Assembly: GCF_001831495.1 (NCBI RefSeq)
Contig: NZ_CP017689.1
Coordinates: forward strand, 620,001 to 684,000
Direction of reading: 5' to 3'
Source: Thalassotalea crassostreae
GTDB taxonomy: Bacteria > Pseudomonadota > Gammaproteobacteria > Enterobacterales > Alteromonadaceae
DNA: 64,000 nucleotides
The notes under the pieces were generated by a model. The model saw only the letters and a list, made by a program, of their open reading frames with translations. It ran no database searches and was not told where the DNA came from. Shown one piece after another: positions 28,211 to 37,664 of this stretch. The position numbers and the translations under genes are program-made. Position 1 is the stretch's first letter, and every line of letters begins with the position of its first letter.

Positions 28211-31009
28211 TTATACCATTTTAATTGGTACTTCGAACTTAGTCGTCATCTCTTCTGTAGGAGGAGTGAACTTAGTTAAGTCGATGCCTTCTACTGCAGA
28301 CTTGTACTCATCCATTGTTGGGAAGCGACCTAGCATAGTTGAAAGTACAACTAGAGGCGTTGAACCAAGTAGTGATTCACCTTTCTTCTCTGCAGTATCT
28401 GCAACAACACGACCTTGGAACAAGCGTGTTGATGTAGCAATTACAGTGTCACCAGGTTCCGCTTTTTCTTGGTTACCCATACATAAGTTACAACCAGGGC
28501 GTTCAAGATACATGATGTTTTCGTACTTAGTACGTGCAGCATTTTTAGGTGCGGCATCATCAAATTCAAAACCTGAATATTTTTGTAAAATTTCCCAGTC
28601 ACCCTCAGCTTTAAGCTCATCAACAATATTGTATGTTGGTGGCGCAACAACTAGTGGTGCTTTAAATGAAATACTACCGTTTTGTTTTTCAATATTACGG
28701 AACATTTGCGCGATAATTTGCATATCACCTTTGTGAACCATACATGAACCAACAAAACCTAAATCTACAGATTTATCCGCGTAATAAGATACTGGACGAA
28801 TTACATCGTGAGTGTAACGCTTAGATACGTCTTCGTTGTTTACATCAGGGTCAGCAATCATTGGTTCGTCTATTGAATCAAGATCTACAACAACTTCTGC
28901 GTAATACTTAGCATTCTCGTCTGGTGCTAGCGCAGGTTGAGCGCCTGATTTAACTTCTTCGATACGTTTATCAGCTAAAGCAATTAACCCTGCTAATGTA
29001 CCTGCTTCGTTTTCCATCCCCTTATTGATCATTATTTGGATACGGCTCTTAGCAAGCTCGATAGATTTAACTAACGTTTCATCGTTTGAAATACAGATTG
29101 AAGCTTTAGCTTTCATTTCTGCAGACCAATCAGTAAATGTAAACGCTTGGTCAGCCATCAATGTACCAATATGTACTTCAATAATACGACCTTGGAATAC
29201 ATTCTCGCCGCCAAATTGCTTAAGCATTTGTGCTTGTGTTGAGTGAACCACATCACGGAAATCCATGTGACCTTTCATATTACCTTTAAAAGTAACTTTT
29301 ACAGATTCAGGGATTGGCATTGCAGACTCACCTGTTGCAAGTGCAATAGCAACTGTGCCTGAATCGGCACCAAAGGCTACACCTTTAGACATACGAGTAT
29401 GTGAGTCACCACCAATGATGATGGCGCGATCGTCAACGGTAATGTCATTTAATACTTTATGGATAACATCAGTCATTGCATGGTATTCACCTTTAGGATC
29501 ACGTGCAGTGATAAGGCCGAATTTATTCATAAAGCTCATTAATTTAGGAATATTCGCTTGTGCTTTGCTATCCCATACTGATGCTGTGTGACAACCTGAC
29601 TGGTATGCACCATCAACAATTGGAGATATCGTTGAAGCAGCCATAGCTTCTAATTCCTGACAAGTCATAGGACCTGTCGTATCTTGTGAACCTACAATAT
29701 TTACTTTAACGCGTACGTTTGAACCTGCATGTAAAGATGAGTCAGATACAACGCCAACTGCATTACGGTTAAATATCTTTTCAACAGCAGTTAAACCTTG
29801 GCCTTCATGAGAAATTTCTTTGGAAGCTGCATATACGCTTGCCGGTGCAACACCTAGCGTTTCAGCTGCAAATGTTTGTAGCTTTTTGCCGAATGTAACT
29901 GCGTACGAACCACCGGCTTTCATGAACTCTACTTTTTGCGGAGTAAATGCGGATGAAATGTCAGCTAGCTCTTCGTTGCCATTAAATAATTTCTTTGCTT
30001 TAGTATCGATTGTTAATACCGTACCAGTTGCAACAGAATATGCCTCTTCTAATACTGGATCGCCATTTTCGTCAACAGCATTGTTGCCGTTGGCATCAAC
30101 TTTATTTACCCAGTTTTTAAGGTCAAGGCCAATACCACCGGTTACATCAACAGTCGTTAAGAAAATAGGAGCAATACCATTAGTACCTGCAACAACTGGA
30201 GCAATGTTAATAAATGGAACGTATGGACTTGCTTGTTTACCTGCCCAAAGTGCAACGTTGTTAACACCAGACATACGTGATGAGCCAACACCCATGGTAC
30301 CTTTTTCAGCGATTAGCATTACTTTTGCAGTAGGGTGTTTAGCTTGCAATTCTTGAATTTCTTTTTGTGCTTCTTCGGTTATCATACACTTGCCGTGTAA
30401 TTCACGGTCAGCACGAGAATGCGCTTGATGCCCTGGAGAAAGTAAATCAGTTGAGATATCACCTTCACCAGCAATGTACGTAACTACGTCGATTTTTTCT
30501 TCAACGTCAGGTAGTTTTGTGAAGAATTCTGCTTGTGCGTAGCTTTCTAAAAGGTCTTTAGCAATTGCATTATCAGCTTTAAATGCAGCTTCTATACGAG
30601 CCATATCTGCGTCGTAAAGGAAAACCTGTGTTTTTAATACGTCAGCAGCTTGGTTTGCAATTGTTGCATCATTAGAAAGTGCTAAATCAAGAAGTACCTC
30701 AATTGAAGGACCACCTTTCATATGAGATAACAATTCAAACGCAAATGCTGGGGTGATTTCAGCTACGCTAGATTCGCCTAAAATGATTTCTTTTAGGAAG
30801 GCGGCTTTCGCGCCAGCAGCACTAGTCGTACCCGGTAAAGTGTTATAAATAAAGAAGTTAAGTGAATCTTCACGGTATTCATTAGATGTATCTTTAATTT
30901 GCGCGATAATTTCAGATAATAAATCAGCAGAATCGATCGGCAGTGGAGCCAATCCTAGTTCGTTTTTACGAGTTTCAATTTCTGTTAGGTACTTTATATA
31001 TAGACTCAT
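28211..31009 (-). CDS. acnB: Aconitate hydratase B / 2-methylisocitrate dehydratase, long form
   Basis: 932 residues, clearly longer than E. coli AcnB (865). A TCA-cycle iron-sulfur enzyme isomerising citrate and isocitrate. Iron-sulfur ligands are seen in GCHTASVWD and PGCNLCMGNQ. Substrate-site motifs include GSSRMSGVNNVALW, VGSQDTTGPMT, GGDSHTRMSKGVAFGADSG and TSTRLFQGR. An N-terminal HEAT-like helical region occupies about 1-160. Wording around the conserved motifs departs from the E. coli protein (GSSRKSATNSVLW there), so this appears to be a different AcnB subgroup. SD GAGAGG precedes the start. It keeps the E. coli position after lpd, but yacL has been moved 6.6 kb away. Confidence 0.93.
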   Translation of the reverse strand: MSLYIKYLTEIETRKNELGLAPLPIDSADLLSEIIAQIKDTSNEYREDSLNFFIYNTLPGTTSAAGAKAAFLKEIILGESSVAEITPAFAFELLSHMKGGPSIEVLLDLALSNDATIANQAADVLKTQVFLYDADMARIEAAFKADNAIAKDLLESYAQAEFFTKLPDVEEKIDVVTYIAGEGDISTDLLSPGHQAHSRADRELHGKCMITEEAQKEIQELQAKHPTAKVMLIAEKGTMGVGSSRMSGVNNVALWAGKQASPYVPFINIAPVVAGTNGIAPIFLTTVDVTGGIGLDLKNWVNKVDANGNNAVDENGDPVLEEAYSVATGTVLTIDTKAKKLFNGNEELADISSAFTPQKVEFMKAGGSYAVTFGKKLQTFAAETLGVAPASVYAASKEISHEGQGLTAVEKIFNRNAVGVVSDSSLHAGSNVRVKVNIVGSQDTTGPMTCQELEAMAASTISPIVDGAYQSGCHTASVWDSKAQANIPKLMSFMNKFGLITARDPKGEYHAMTDVIHKVLNDITVDDRAIIIGGDSHTRMSKGVAFGADSGTVAIALATGESAMPIPESVKVTFKGNMKGHMDFRDVVHSTQAQMLKQFGGENVFQGRIIEVHIGTLMADQAFTFTDWSAEMKAKASICISNDETLVKSIELAKSRIQIMINKGMENEAGTLAGLIALADKRIEEVKSGAQPALAPDENAKYYAEVVVDLDSIDEPMIADPDVNNEDVSKRYTHDVIRPVSYYADKSVDLGFVGSCMVHKGDMQIIAQMFRNIEKQNGSISFKAPLVVAPPTYNIVDELKAEGDWEILQKYSGFEFDDAAPKNAARTKYENIMYLERPGCNLCMGNQEKAEPGDTVIATSTRLFQGRVVADTAEKKGESLLGSTPLVVLSTMLGRFPTMDEYKSAVEGIDLTKFTPPTEEMTTKFEVPIKMV

Positions 31010-31266
31010 GCGGCCTCTCTTTTGCGTTATTATTGCTAATCGAACTTCAATTAGCAGAAAAATTTTGCATAGTTTACCTTATTTTTATGTCACAACTAAT
31101 CATTTAGTTCAATAAACACTATTCATGAAATTTATAGTAGGTATGATAAGTGATTATATTACTTATCGAGTGATTAACTAAAAGCTTAATTTATGGAGGG
31201 AGAAAGCTAGGCATAATTGAAATTATTATGCCCAGTTATTGTTTTAAAGCTAAGCTGAAACTCTAT

Positions 31267-31782
31267 TTAAAATGGGTAAACTATAGCAACGCCAACAACG
31301 GTAGATGTTTCGTCATCGACAAAATCCGCAGCGATAGTTGGTTCGATTTCAAAATTCCCTAAAGGAATAGCATAGCTAGCAGATATTCGATATAAGTCTT
31401 CTTCATGGCTAGGGTGGCCATGTGCATCTCCTGACTGAATGTGATGCTCCGCTGGCGCACTAACTGCTCCAACCTCTTCTTGACCAAAGCCAAGGCCTAA
31501 TCGTAAATGTTCGGTCGGGTGAAAATATACTGAGGCAAGCATCACTTCAACACCGGCTCCCGCATGTGCATCTTCGGTATTTTCCCAAGTAAAACCAGCT
31601 CCCCATTTATGAGAGAATTTGTACTCGTATTCTAACCCGTAGGAAAAATCTGTTTCACTATCTATGGTGGTGGCACCTAAAAATAAACCTGGAAAGTGTT
31701 TCTTGTCAGATGCTTGTGCATTGCCGCTAAAGGCCAAAGTTGCTGCAATAGCAACGGAAGCGATCATTAATTTTTTGATCAT
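31267..31782 (-). CDS. Small outer-membrane beta-barrel protein
   Basis: 171 residues. The start at 31782 has AAGG nine bases upstream and gives MIKKLMIASVAIAATLAFSG followed by NAQA, a clean signal peptide; the frame extends 39 codons further but lacks those features. The mature protein shows alternating aromatic/hydrophobic strands (FSYGLEYEYKF, WGAGFTWENTE, HLRLGLGFG). It ends in VGVAIVYPF, a typical BAM-recognition C-terminal strand with terminal Phe. A His-rich loop (AEHHIQSGDAHGHPSHEED) could bind metal, which is inference. It resembles eight-stranded OmpW/OmpA-like barrels only in architecture. No partner gene is obvious. Confidence 0.75.
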   Translation of the reverse strand: MIKKLMIASVAIAATLAFSGNAQASDKKHFPGLFLGATTIDSETDFSYGLEYEYKFSHKWGAGFTWENTEDAHAGAGVEVMLASVYFHPTEHLRLGLGFGQEEVGAVSAPAEHHIQSGDAHGHPSHEEDLYRISASYAIPLGNFEIEPTIAADFVDDETSTVVGVAIVYPF

Positions 31783-32122
31783 ATTAATTACCTTAAATCT
31801 AATATCGATAAAATACATTTTAAGCTTAGTAAAAAAACTCACTAAAGCCATAATTTTTAAGGATGTTTCAAACGAAATGTTTGAATTCATGAACATCATT
31901 TAATGCGTATAAAAACTGAAAAGATCAGCGGTGTAGCTATATTCTTTATTTGTGTCTTAGCTATGGAGCTATTGCCAATTATTGTTAGAGTGACACTCGC
32001 TACGATATCTAATTGTAGATCTTAATAGCGCCTATCAATAGCAAAAAAGTGTGTGAACTTGTAAACGAAGATTTTAATTTAAAGGGTACATCTAAATTAG
32101 GTTCTATTTTGTGCTTTTTGAA

Positions 32123-33190
32123 TTAGGTGTTATCAGTTGTTTGAATATATTTATTTTTTATTTCGCTTAACCAAGGACTGCTGATATAAGTGGCGAAAAT
32201 AACGTAACCACAAGCACACGCTATTTGAAATATTCGAGTATAAAATTTCTCACCAGTGTTCGCTTCACCTAAGCTTCCCATAGAGATTAAAACGATTATC
32301 GTGGTAAGTGCCATGGCATAGATGGGCGACAACGGCGAACTAGAAAATACCAAGCGGGCAAAGTAGATATTAACGAATGAAAATACCAAGATTAAAAATA
32401 GGTAAGTTGGCGCAATGGTTAACACATTAAACATAATAATCGCGAAAATACCACCAAGTGTATTGCCGACCAATAAAGCTTTTGTACCTTGCATTCCCAT
32501 CAATAAATCTGGCTTTTGAGCGAGAATCGCGACAAATATTAATACCAAGATTGCATCAGTTAATGAAAAATAGAAAAAGAAAATGAGAACCGGCATGATA
32601 ATGATGGTGCTTAATAGTGCTAATTGAAATCGAATCTCTTTACTAGTGATGTCCATTTTTTGCTTTTTTTGTTCCGACTTCACATTGGTCTTATCTGGCA
32701 CTATTTCATGTATCACCATGGTGATTAATAACGCCATAAAACAAGAAAATAAAAAGCTAATTGTTACCACACTCGCAACTTGTTGATGTAAAAGCCCGAG
32801 CATTGGAACAATGGTAAAGCCAACCAATAGCATGGTGATCACGATATCGTTGACGCCCGAATAGCCCCAATAAGAGATGCCAAAAATGATCAGTGTCATG
32901 ATCAAAATAAAGACGACAGGAAAGGGTAATAAAAATCGAGTGACTAATATGCCTGCAATGAAGGCTGCGGTGCAGACTAGCATGATCGATAACAATGCCT
33001 TAAACGGTACTTTTGCAGCTCTGTTACCTAAAAATTTTGTTACGAATACTGGGGTAATAAAAGCTAACGGCCAATTAAACCAAAACGCAATAGCCACAGC
33101 AAGTGTGACACCCACAGTAAAACGAATGATGCGAATTGTATCATCCGTATGCTGATGTAACGTATGTATCCAATTTTGGAGCAAGCTCAT
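32123..33190 (-). CDS. DUF2955/FUSC-like membrane permease
   Basis: 355 residues, with about ten hydrophobic segments in two groups of five (about 23-165 and 195-345). A Lys/Glu-rich cytoplasmic loop (VPDKTNVKSEQKKQKMDITS) lies between them. It resembles the DUF2955 and aromatic-acid-exporter/fusaric-acid-resistance (FUSC) permeases, which pair with HlyD-type adaptors to move small amphipathic acids or drugs out of the cell. It is the last gene of a four-gene minus-strand operon, 24 bases after the adaptor gene. Substrate unknown. Family placement is by topology and by the partner, so moderate confidence. Confidence 0.75.
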   Translation of the reverse strand: MSLLQNWIHTLHQHTDDTIRIIRFTVGVTLAVAIAFWFNWPLAFITPVFVTKFLGNRAAKVPFKALLSIMLVCTAAFIAGILVTRFLLPFPVVFILIMTLIIFGISYWGYSGVNDIVITMLLVGFTIVPMLGLLHQQVASVVTISFLFSCFMALLITMVIHEIVPDKTNVKSEQKKQKMDITSKEIRFQLALLSTIIIMPVLIFFFYFSLTDAILVLIFVAILAQKPDLLMGMQGTKALLVGNTLGGIFAIIMFNVLTIAPTYLFLILVFSFVNIYFARLVFSSSPLSPIYAMALTTIIVLISMGSLGEANTGEKFYTRIFQIACACGYVIFATYISSPWLSEIKNKYIQTTDNT

Positions 33191-33214
33191 ATAGTGAGTG
33201 TAATCTAAAGGTGC

Positions 33215-34396
33215 TTAATATAAATACGATAGATAACTAGTAAACCAAACCCAGGCTTTACCAATCGCTTTGAATATAAAGCTTTCTCCAGTGTAAGCAA
33301 TAACATCTGCTTGCCCACCTTCTCGTAATAATCCTGAGGTGATTAGACTGTTGTCATCAAAAGCTATAATGACTGTAAAGCGCTGTGGATCTCGCATCCA
33401 TCCTTTGGGGGCTTCTGGCTTTGAAAGGGCACCAGGTTCATTTTTGTCAAAACTTACACCAAAGCCTATCGTTCTCACCGTACCGGTAAATACTTGCCCC
33501 GGTGCAGAATCTAAAACAATATCGACCGGATCGCCTTGTTTTAGATTACCTAAGCTGTTTTCGCGGTAACTTGCCTCAATCCAAACGAATTGCTTGGAAA
33601 TAAAGGTCATAACCTTTTGCCCCTTGGATGCATAATATCCAACGTTAACCTTGGCATAAGAAATCACGCCATCGCTTGGTGCTTTAACTACGGTTCGCTC
33701 TAAATTAAGTTGCGCCGTTGATAAGTCAGCTAATGCAGATAATACTTTTGGGTTAGTCGCGCCGGTTTTTCCTAGTCGTTGTTTTGCCTCATCAAAGGCT
33801 GCTTCAGCGTTGATTACTTCTAATTCGGCTTGAGTAATAACACCTCTGGTCCTATCGGCCTGAGCACTGGAAACAATGCCTTGTTCTTCCATTGCAAAGA
33901 TTCGAGCGGCATTGATATTTTTAGATACCAAGTCAGCTTGCGCTTTATCAAGTCTTGCTTTTGCAGACGCAACGGACGCAGTACTGGCTCCAACGTCTTG
34001 TCCTGCAATTTCAAGTTGAGCTTTAGCTTGGTCATATTTAAATTGATAATCCCTAGAATCAATTTCAAATAACACCTCGCCTTTTTTTACACGTCTATCG
34101 CCACCAACATAGATTTGTTCAATTTGACCTGAAACTTGCGGCACAATTGGAATAACAAACGCTCGAACTCTGGCTTGATCAGAAATTGGCGTAAGTCGAT
34201 CACCGACTACATACCAAAGTAAATACAGTGCAGCTAAGATTAAGGTGATTTTTGTCAGTCGCTTGGCCAAATCAGGTTTTTGCTTAACGTCTGTTGTCAC
34301 CACTGGTAATTTTTCTGCATTAGTCGCTTCTGTATTCGCCATATTTGAGTCAGCGCTCTCAAGCTTAGTGTCGGCTTCGTTGCTTTTGTTACTCAT
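33215..34396 (-). CDS. HlyD/EmrA-type membrane fusion protein
   Basis: 393 residues. A Ser/Glu-rich cytoplasmic N-terminus, one membrane segment near 48-65 (ITLILAALYLLWYVVG), then periplasmic adaptor architecture. A biotinyl-lipoyl half (VRAFVIPIVPQVSGQIEQIY, GEVLFEIDSRDYQFKYDQAK) is followed by a long alpha-hairpin coiled coil (about 125-230), the second lipoyl half (VKAPSDGVISYAKVNVGYY) and beta-barrel and proximal domains. Such adaptors link an inner-membrane permease to an outer-membrane channel such as TolC. The partner permease is the next gene. No TolC-like gene is seen in the window. Confidence 0.88.
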   Translation of the reverse strand: MSNKSNEADTKLESADSNMANTEATNAEKLPVVTTDVKQKPDLAKRLTKITLILAALYLLWYVVGDRLTPISDQARVRAFVIPIVPQVSGQIEQIYVGGDRRVKKGEVLFEIDSRDYQFKYDQAKAQLEIAGQDVGASTASVASAKARLDKAQADLVSKNINAARIFAMEEQGIVSSAQADRTRGVITQAELEVINAEAAFDEAKQRLGKTGATNPKVLSALADLSTAQLNLERTVVKAPSDGVISYAKVNVGYYASKGQKVMTFISKQFVWIEASYRENSLGNLKQGDPVDIVLDSAPGQVFTGTVRTIGFGVSFDKNEPGALSKPEAPKGWMRDPQRFTVIIAFDDNSLITSGLLREGGQADVIAYTGESFIFKAIGKAWVWFTSYLSYLY

Positions 34397-34445
34397 ATTG
34401 TGCCTTAAATATCTTTGCTGTTAACCGCTCTTTAATAAACAGCGA

Positions 34446-35537
34446 TCAAGCATCATCTTTAACTATTTTTTGGTCAGATTGATCTAGCCACATAACCATC
34501 AGTTGATATCCTAACGCTAAGATAACAGCACCGGTAAACAAGCCAATAATGCCTGAAACTATCATGCCGCCAATTGCACCTAACAAAATCACTAGCATAG
34601 GAATGTCTGTCCCTCGGCCTAAAAATAGAGGCTTTAAGAAAGCATCACTTGCGCTTACGATCAATGAGTAAATTAAGAATATAACTGCTGGTGTGGTATC
34701 AGCTACTGAAAAGTAATAGGCGGCAATTGGGCCAAGAATAAGAATTGGCGGCAATTGAACAATCGCTAACATCAATACCAGTAACACCCAAATACCAGCA
34801 GCAGGGATATCAGCAATCACTAAACCAGCTCCGGCAAGTAATGCCTGAGTAAAAGCGATACCTAATATGCCAGCACCAACGCTTCGAACTGTTGCTACAG
34901 TGTTTTTAAGCACTGCATCAGATTTTTCACCCATTAGTCTGTTAAAGAACGAGTGACATCCATTAATACAGGACTCTGAGTTTGCTAAGAACATTGCTGC
35001 AATTATCATTGAGAAAATAAACTGCAAAATAACGCCACCAAAACTTGCAACTGCAGATAACACAGTCGAAAAAGTGTTTTTAATCTGCTCTGAATATTGT
35101 GCTGCAAAAGTTTCTAAGTTATTCGCTGCACTATCCCAAGCAACGTAAAGTTTTTCACCAACTAAAGGCCAATCTTTTACTTTTTCAGCAGGCTCTGGAA
35201 TTGTTAAAGAGCCGCTTTGTATTTGTTCGGAAACGTTACCAATTGACTCGATTGCAGACGAAGAAAATGTCACTGTTGGTACGACTAATATAGAAATACC
35301 AATCAATGCGAATAAGGTTGCCGCGAGGCTACTACGTCCGCCTAATCCCCCGATCATTTTTTTGTAAAGTGGGAACAGGGCTGTAGCAATGATAGCACCC
35401 CAAGCCATTGGCAAAATGAATGGTTTAATGATGTCAAAACACCATGAGCCTATTAATACAATGGCAATTATTTTTATTGCTGCGTCAATCATTTGAGCGC
35501 TGAAAAATGATTTCTCAGACGAGGTGTTATTTGTCAT
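34446..35537 (-). CDS. AI-2E family transporter (PerM-like)
   Basis: 363 residues with about eight membrane segments. The family includes E. coli TqsA and PerM, with diverse roles in export or ion exchange. Typical features: paired N-terminal segments (IKPFILPMAWGAIIATALFP), a central soluble stretch (about 95-160), and the C-terminal half containing the conserved LPPILILGPIAAYYF and DAFLKPLFLGRGTDIPMLVI motifs. The start codon overlaps the end of the potassium-channel gene by 11 bases, implying translational coupling. Substrate cannot be inferred. Confidence 0.88.
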   Translation of the reverse strand: MTNNTSSEKSFFSAQMIDAAIKIIAIVLIGSWCFDIIKPFILPMAWGAIIATALFPLYKKMIGGLGGRSSLAATLFALIGISILVVPTVTFSSSAIESIGNVSEQIQSGSLTIPEPAEKVKDWPLVGEKLYVAWDSAANNLETFAAQYSEQIKNTFSTVLSAVASFGGVILQFIFSMIIAAMFLANSESCINGCHSFFNRLMGEKSDAVLKNTVATVRSVGAGILGIAFTQALLAGAGLVIADIPAAGIWVLLVLMLAIVQLPPILILGPIAAYYFSVADTTPAVIFLIYSLIVSASDAFLKPLFLGRGTDIPMLVILLGAIGGMIVSGIIGLFTGAVILALGYQLMVMWLDQSDQKIVKDDA

Positions 35538-36243
35538 TTTTTTTATCCTCAGAATTTAAATGAAGTTCTTCTTCAAGGGCGTGAGTGTGAATACTAGAGA
35601 TTCTTGAACCTACTAAACTAGCGACCAGTATTGCAATATAAAATTGTCCAACCATGGCCTGCATGTAAACTAAGAATCGAGTTAGTGGCATAGTAGGTGA
35701 AATATCACCGTAGCCTAAAGTGGTTAATGTTACAAAAGAAAAATATACGTAATCAGGCAGTAAATCAAACCAATTTCTAGAATCTTTAATACCGGTAAAT
35801 GCGCCGTCAAAGCCCAAATGTAATAAGGTGTATAATAACGCCCAAATCATGCCAAATAGCATGAATAGGCATATGGCACCCAAAATCTTATTACCGTCGA
35901 CTTCGCCGGTAAATAGAACCTGAACCGCAGTTTGTTTAGCTGTAATAATGAAAAATATGAGTAAAAGAATTAAATGTGCATAGTTTAAATCTAAGTTGTC
36001 GAGATAGTAACTAAATGACGCGGTAAGAATGATGGCAATTGGAAAGACCATGTTTTTACGAAATAGAAAAGACTCATCTTCAGCGCCCCAGACTGCTACA
36101 AGCAAGGTAACAACGGTTGCGGATTGCATTAATCGTTGCGCCGAGGAGTCAAGAAATTGCTGTGCTACCGCCATACCAAGCAATAACAATATCAAAGAAA
36201 TTGTTAGGTAAATAAAGTTATCTTGGCGAGTCATTTTTTTCAT
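35527..36243 (-). CDS. Potassium channel family protein (6TM, no regulatory domain)
   Basis: 238 residues. Four N-terminal hydrophobic segments (about 10-115) are followed by a fifth (about 122-142), a pore loop and a sixth (about 195-220). The selectivity filter TLGYGDISP is canonical for K+ channels. No charged S4 voltage sensor and no RCK domain are visible; only a short acidic/His tail (about 15 residues) follows the last helix. It is the first gene of the operon K+ channel - AI-2E permease - HlyD adaptor - DUF2955 permease. Confidence 0.87.
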   Translation of the reverse strand: MKKMTRQDNFIYLTISLILLLLGMAVAQQFLDSSAQRLMQSATVVTLLVAVWGAEDESFLFRKNMVFPIAIILTASFSYYLDNLDLNYAHLILLLIFFIITAKQTAVQVLFTGEVDGNKILGAICLFMLFGMIWALLYTLLHLGFDGAFTGIKDSRNWFDLLPDYVYFSFVTLTTLGYGDISPTMPLTRFLVYMQAMVGQFYIAILVASLVGSRISSIHTHALEEELHLNSEDKKNDK

Positions 36244-36669
36244 GATTTTAAGCCATTGTTATTTTTATACTTTTGTACATTCAAGTTAACGTAAAAATCG
36301 AAAAATAACTAGTTCTAGCGGCTATTTAGCGTTATTTAATTGCTTGATAGAGCCTCTATAAATATGCTGAATAGTAGATGTCAATTCAACTATAGAGCGA
36401 TTGAACCAGTTTTTTTTGAGGGAACGGTTATAAATCCCAACACAAACTTTAATAAATCTTGCGAGTAAGTTACTCAAATAAAGTGTAATACTCAGCGAAG
36501 CGAGATGCTACCTCAGCGGATACATATGGCTACTTAAACTTTCACACCTTGAACAGTTATTCTAAGAAAGCGAAAGAAGTTGTTATTGCCCAAAATGTTG
36601 CCTAAAGAAGGTGAAGCAATTGATTAGAAACCACTCTTTGTAGCGGCTTTTTTTGCTTGTTTTTAAAGT
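36244..36669. other. 426-base gap with repeat-like debris, no gene
   Basis: Holds the presumed promoter of the potassium-channel operon near its left end. Around 36495-36525 is repeated wording CTCAGCGAAGCGAGATGC then CTCAGCGGATAC. Short broken frames (for example KKAKEVVIAQNVA ending at a stop near 36606) suggest decayed coding sequence. The words CTTGAACAGTTAT (about 36552) and GCGGCTTTTTT (about 36643) also occur beside the IS-type end at 43.2 kb. Nothing can be named. Confidence 0.4.
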
Positions 36670-37545
36670 TTATTTTTTAGGGGGCTTTTTATGTTTTTCG
36701 AGCTTTTGGGCCATAAACTCACGGAAATATTTCTCGTCATCGGTTTCACCGCAATCACTAAATGAGGTGGCTGTACCCAAATTATCATCGATAAAGCTTA
36801 AGTCTGTTGTTTGCATGCAAGTACCATCTAACTTTACAAAGGTTTCATTGCCAACTTGAGTCGTTGCTTCGGCTTTTATTTGTAATTCTGATTTTTTAAA
36901 AACACTATGGGAAACGGCAGCTGGTAATGTTTGCATCGCCGAGAAACCTTGATTTAATCTTTGTTTCTGAACATCAGTCATCATTTTTTCAGTTAATTTA
37001 TTACCAAGGGAGCGTCGTATTTTCATTGGATCAAAACTTGTTGTTTCGACATTCTGGTTTGCTGAGGTAATGCTTGTAGAGCTAGTTTTTACCGGATTAA
37101 TAATTTCAGAATTAGTCTCTTCAGCAACACTACTTTCATTCAAAGAAGAAGGTAAGGGCGCATTAATTACCGTGATGTTTTCTTCTTCAATTATTGGCTC
37201 GGTAAGCGTCTTTTGTTTGATAGCCTCAGGTTTTATCGCCATGTTTTCCTGTTTTAATGGCCGCGGGACAGTTGTTTCTTCCTCAGCCGTTATGGTTTTA
37301 GCGGGCGTATAAATATAACTTTTTATGGTCACAACCGGTTTATCTGTTGTCAGTTCACTTTCTAGTATCTTGGAAGTAGAAAATGAAGATTGATAGTAAA
37401 GAAATAGCGCAATCAAAAGGTGAGCCAAAATCGCACAAAATACTGGAACGACATAATGTTTTACATTAATGCCATTTTTGTTGGCTACAATGTTAGTTTT
37501 GTTGACACTTTCCCTGTTATAATCAGGCTTAATGGTTAGTTGCAC
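36670..37545 (-). CDS. Unknown single-pass membrane protein with TonB-like architecture
   Basis: 291 residues, not recognised as a named family. One membrane segment lies near residues 32-52 (VVPVFCAILAHLLIALFLYY) after a short N-terminal tail. A long low-complexity Glu/Thr/Pro/Lys-rich region (about 60-185) follows, then a small C-terminal domain with two cysteines (DGTCMQTTD and FSDCGETDDE) that could pair, ending basic (EKHKKPPKK). The layout of short cytoplasmic tail, anchor and Pro-rich spacer resembles TonB/TolA-type or cell-envelope spanning proteins, but no TonB C-terminal signature is seen. It is transcribed divergently from yacL. Confidence 0.65.
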   Translation of the reverse strand: MQLTIKPDYNRESVNKTNIVANKNGINVKHYVVPVFCAILAHLLIALFLYYQSSFSTSKILESELTTDKPVVTIKSYIYTPAKTITAEEETTVPRPLKQENMAIKPEAIKQKTLTEPIIEEENITVINAPLPSSLNESSVAEETNSEIINPVKTSSTSITSANQNVETTSFDPMKIRRSLGNKLTEKMMTDVQKQRLNQGFSAMQTLPAAVSHSVFKKSELQIKAEATTQVGNETFVKLDGTCMQTTDLSFIDDNLGTATSFSDCGETDDEKYFREFMAQKLEKHKKPPKK

Positions 37546-37664
37546 ATTATCTCGTTACTGAAGAAATTTAACACCTTTGCTAATAAGATAGTTCTTACCT
37601 CGAAAAGTTTCACAACTTATTTACATTTACTTATGTTTTTGCGCATCGCGCTTTGGTAGCTTTC

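Noticed and set aside
31783..31899. 39-residue extension of the small outer-membrane protein
   Set aside because: It would bury the signal peptide; the internal start has a good Shine-Dalgarno sequence.
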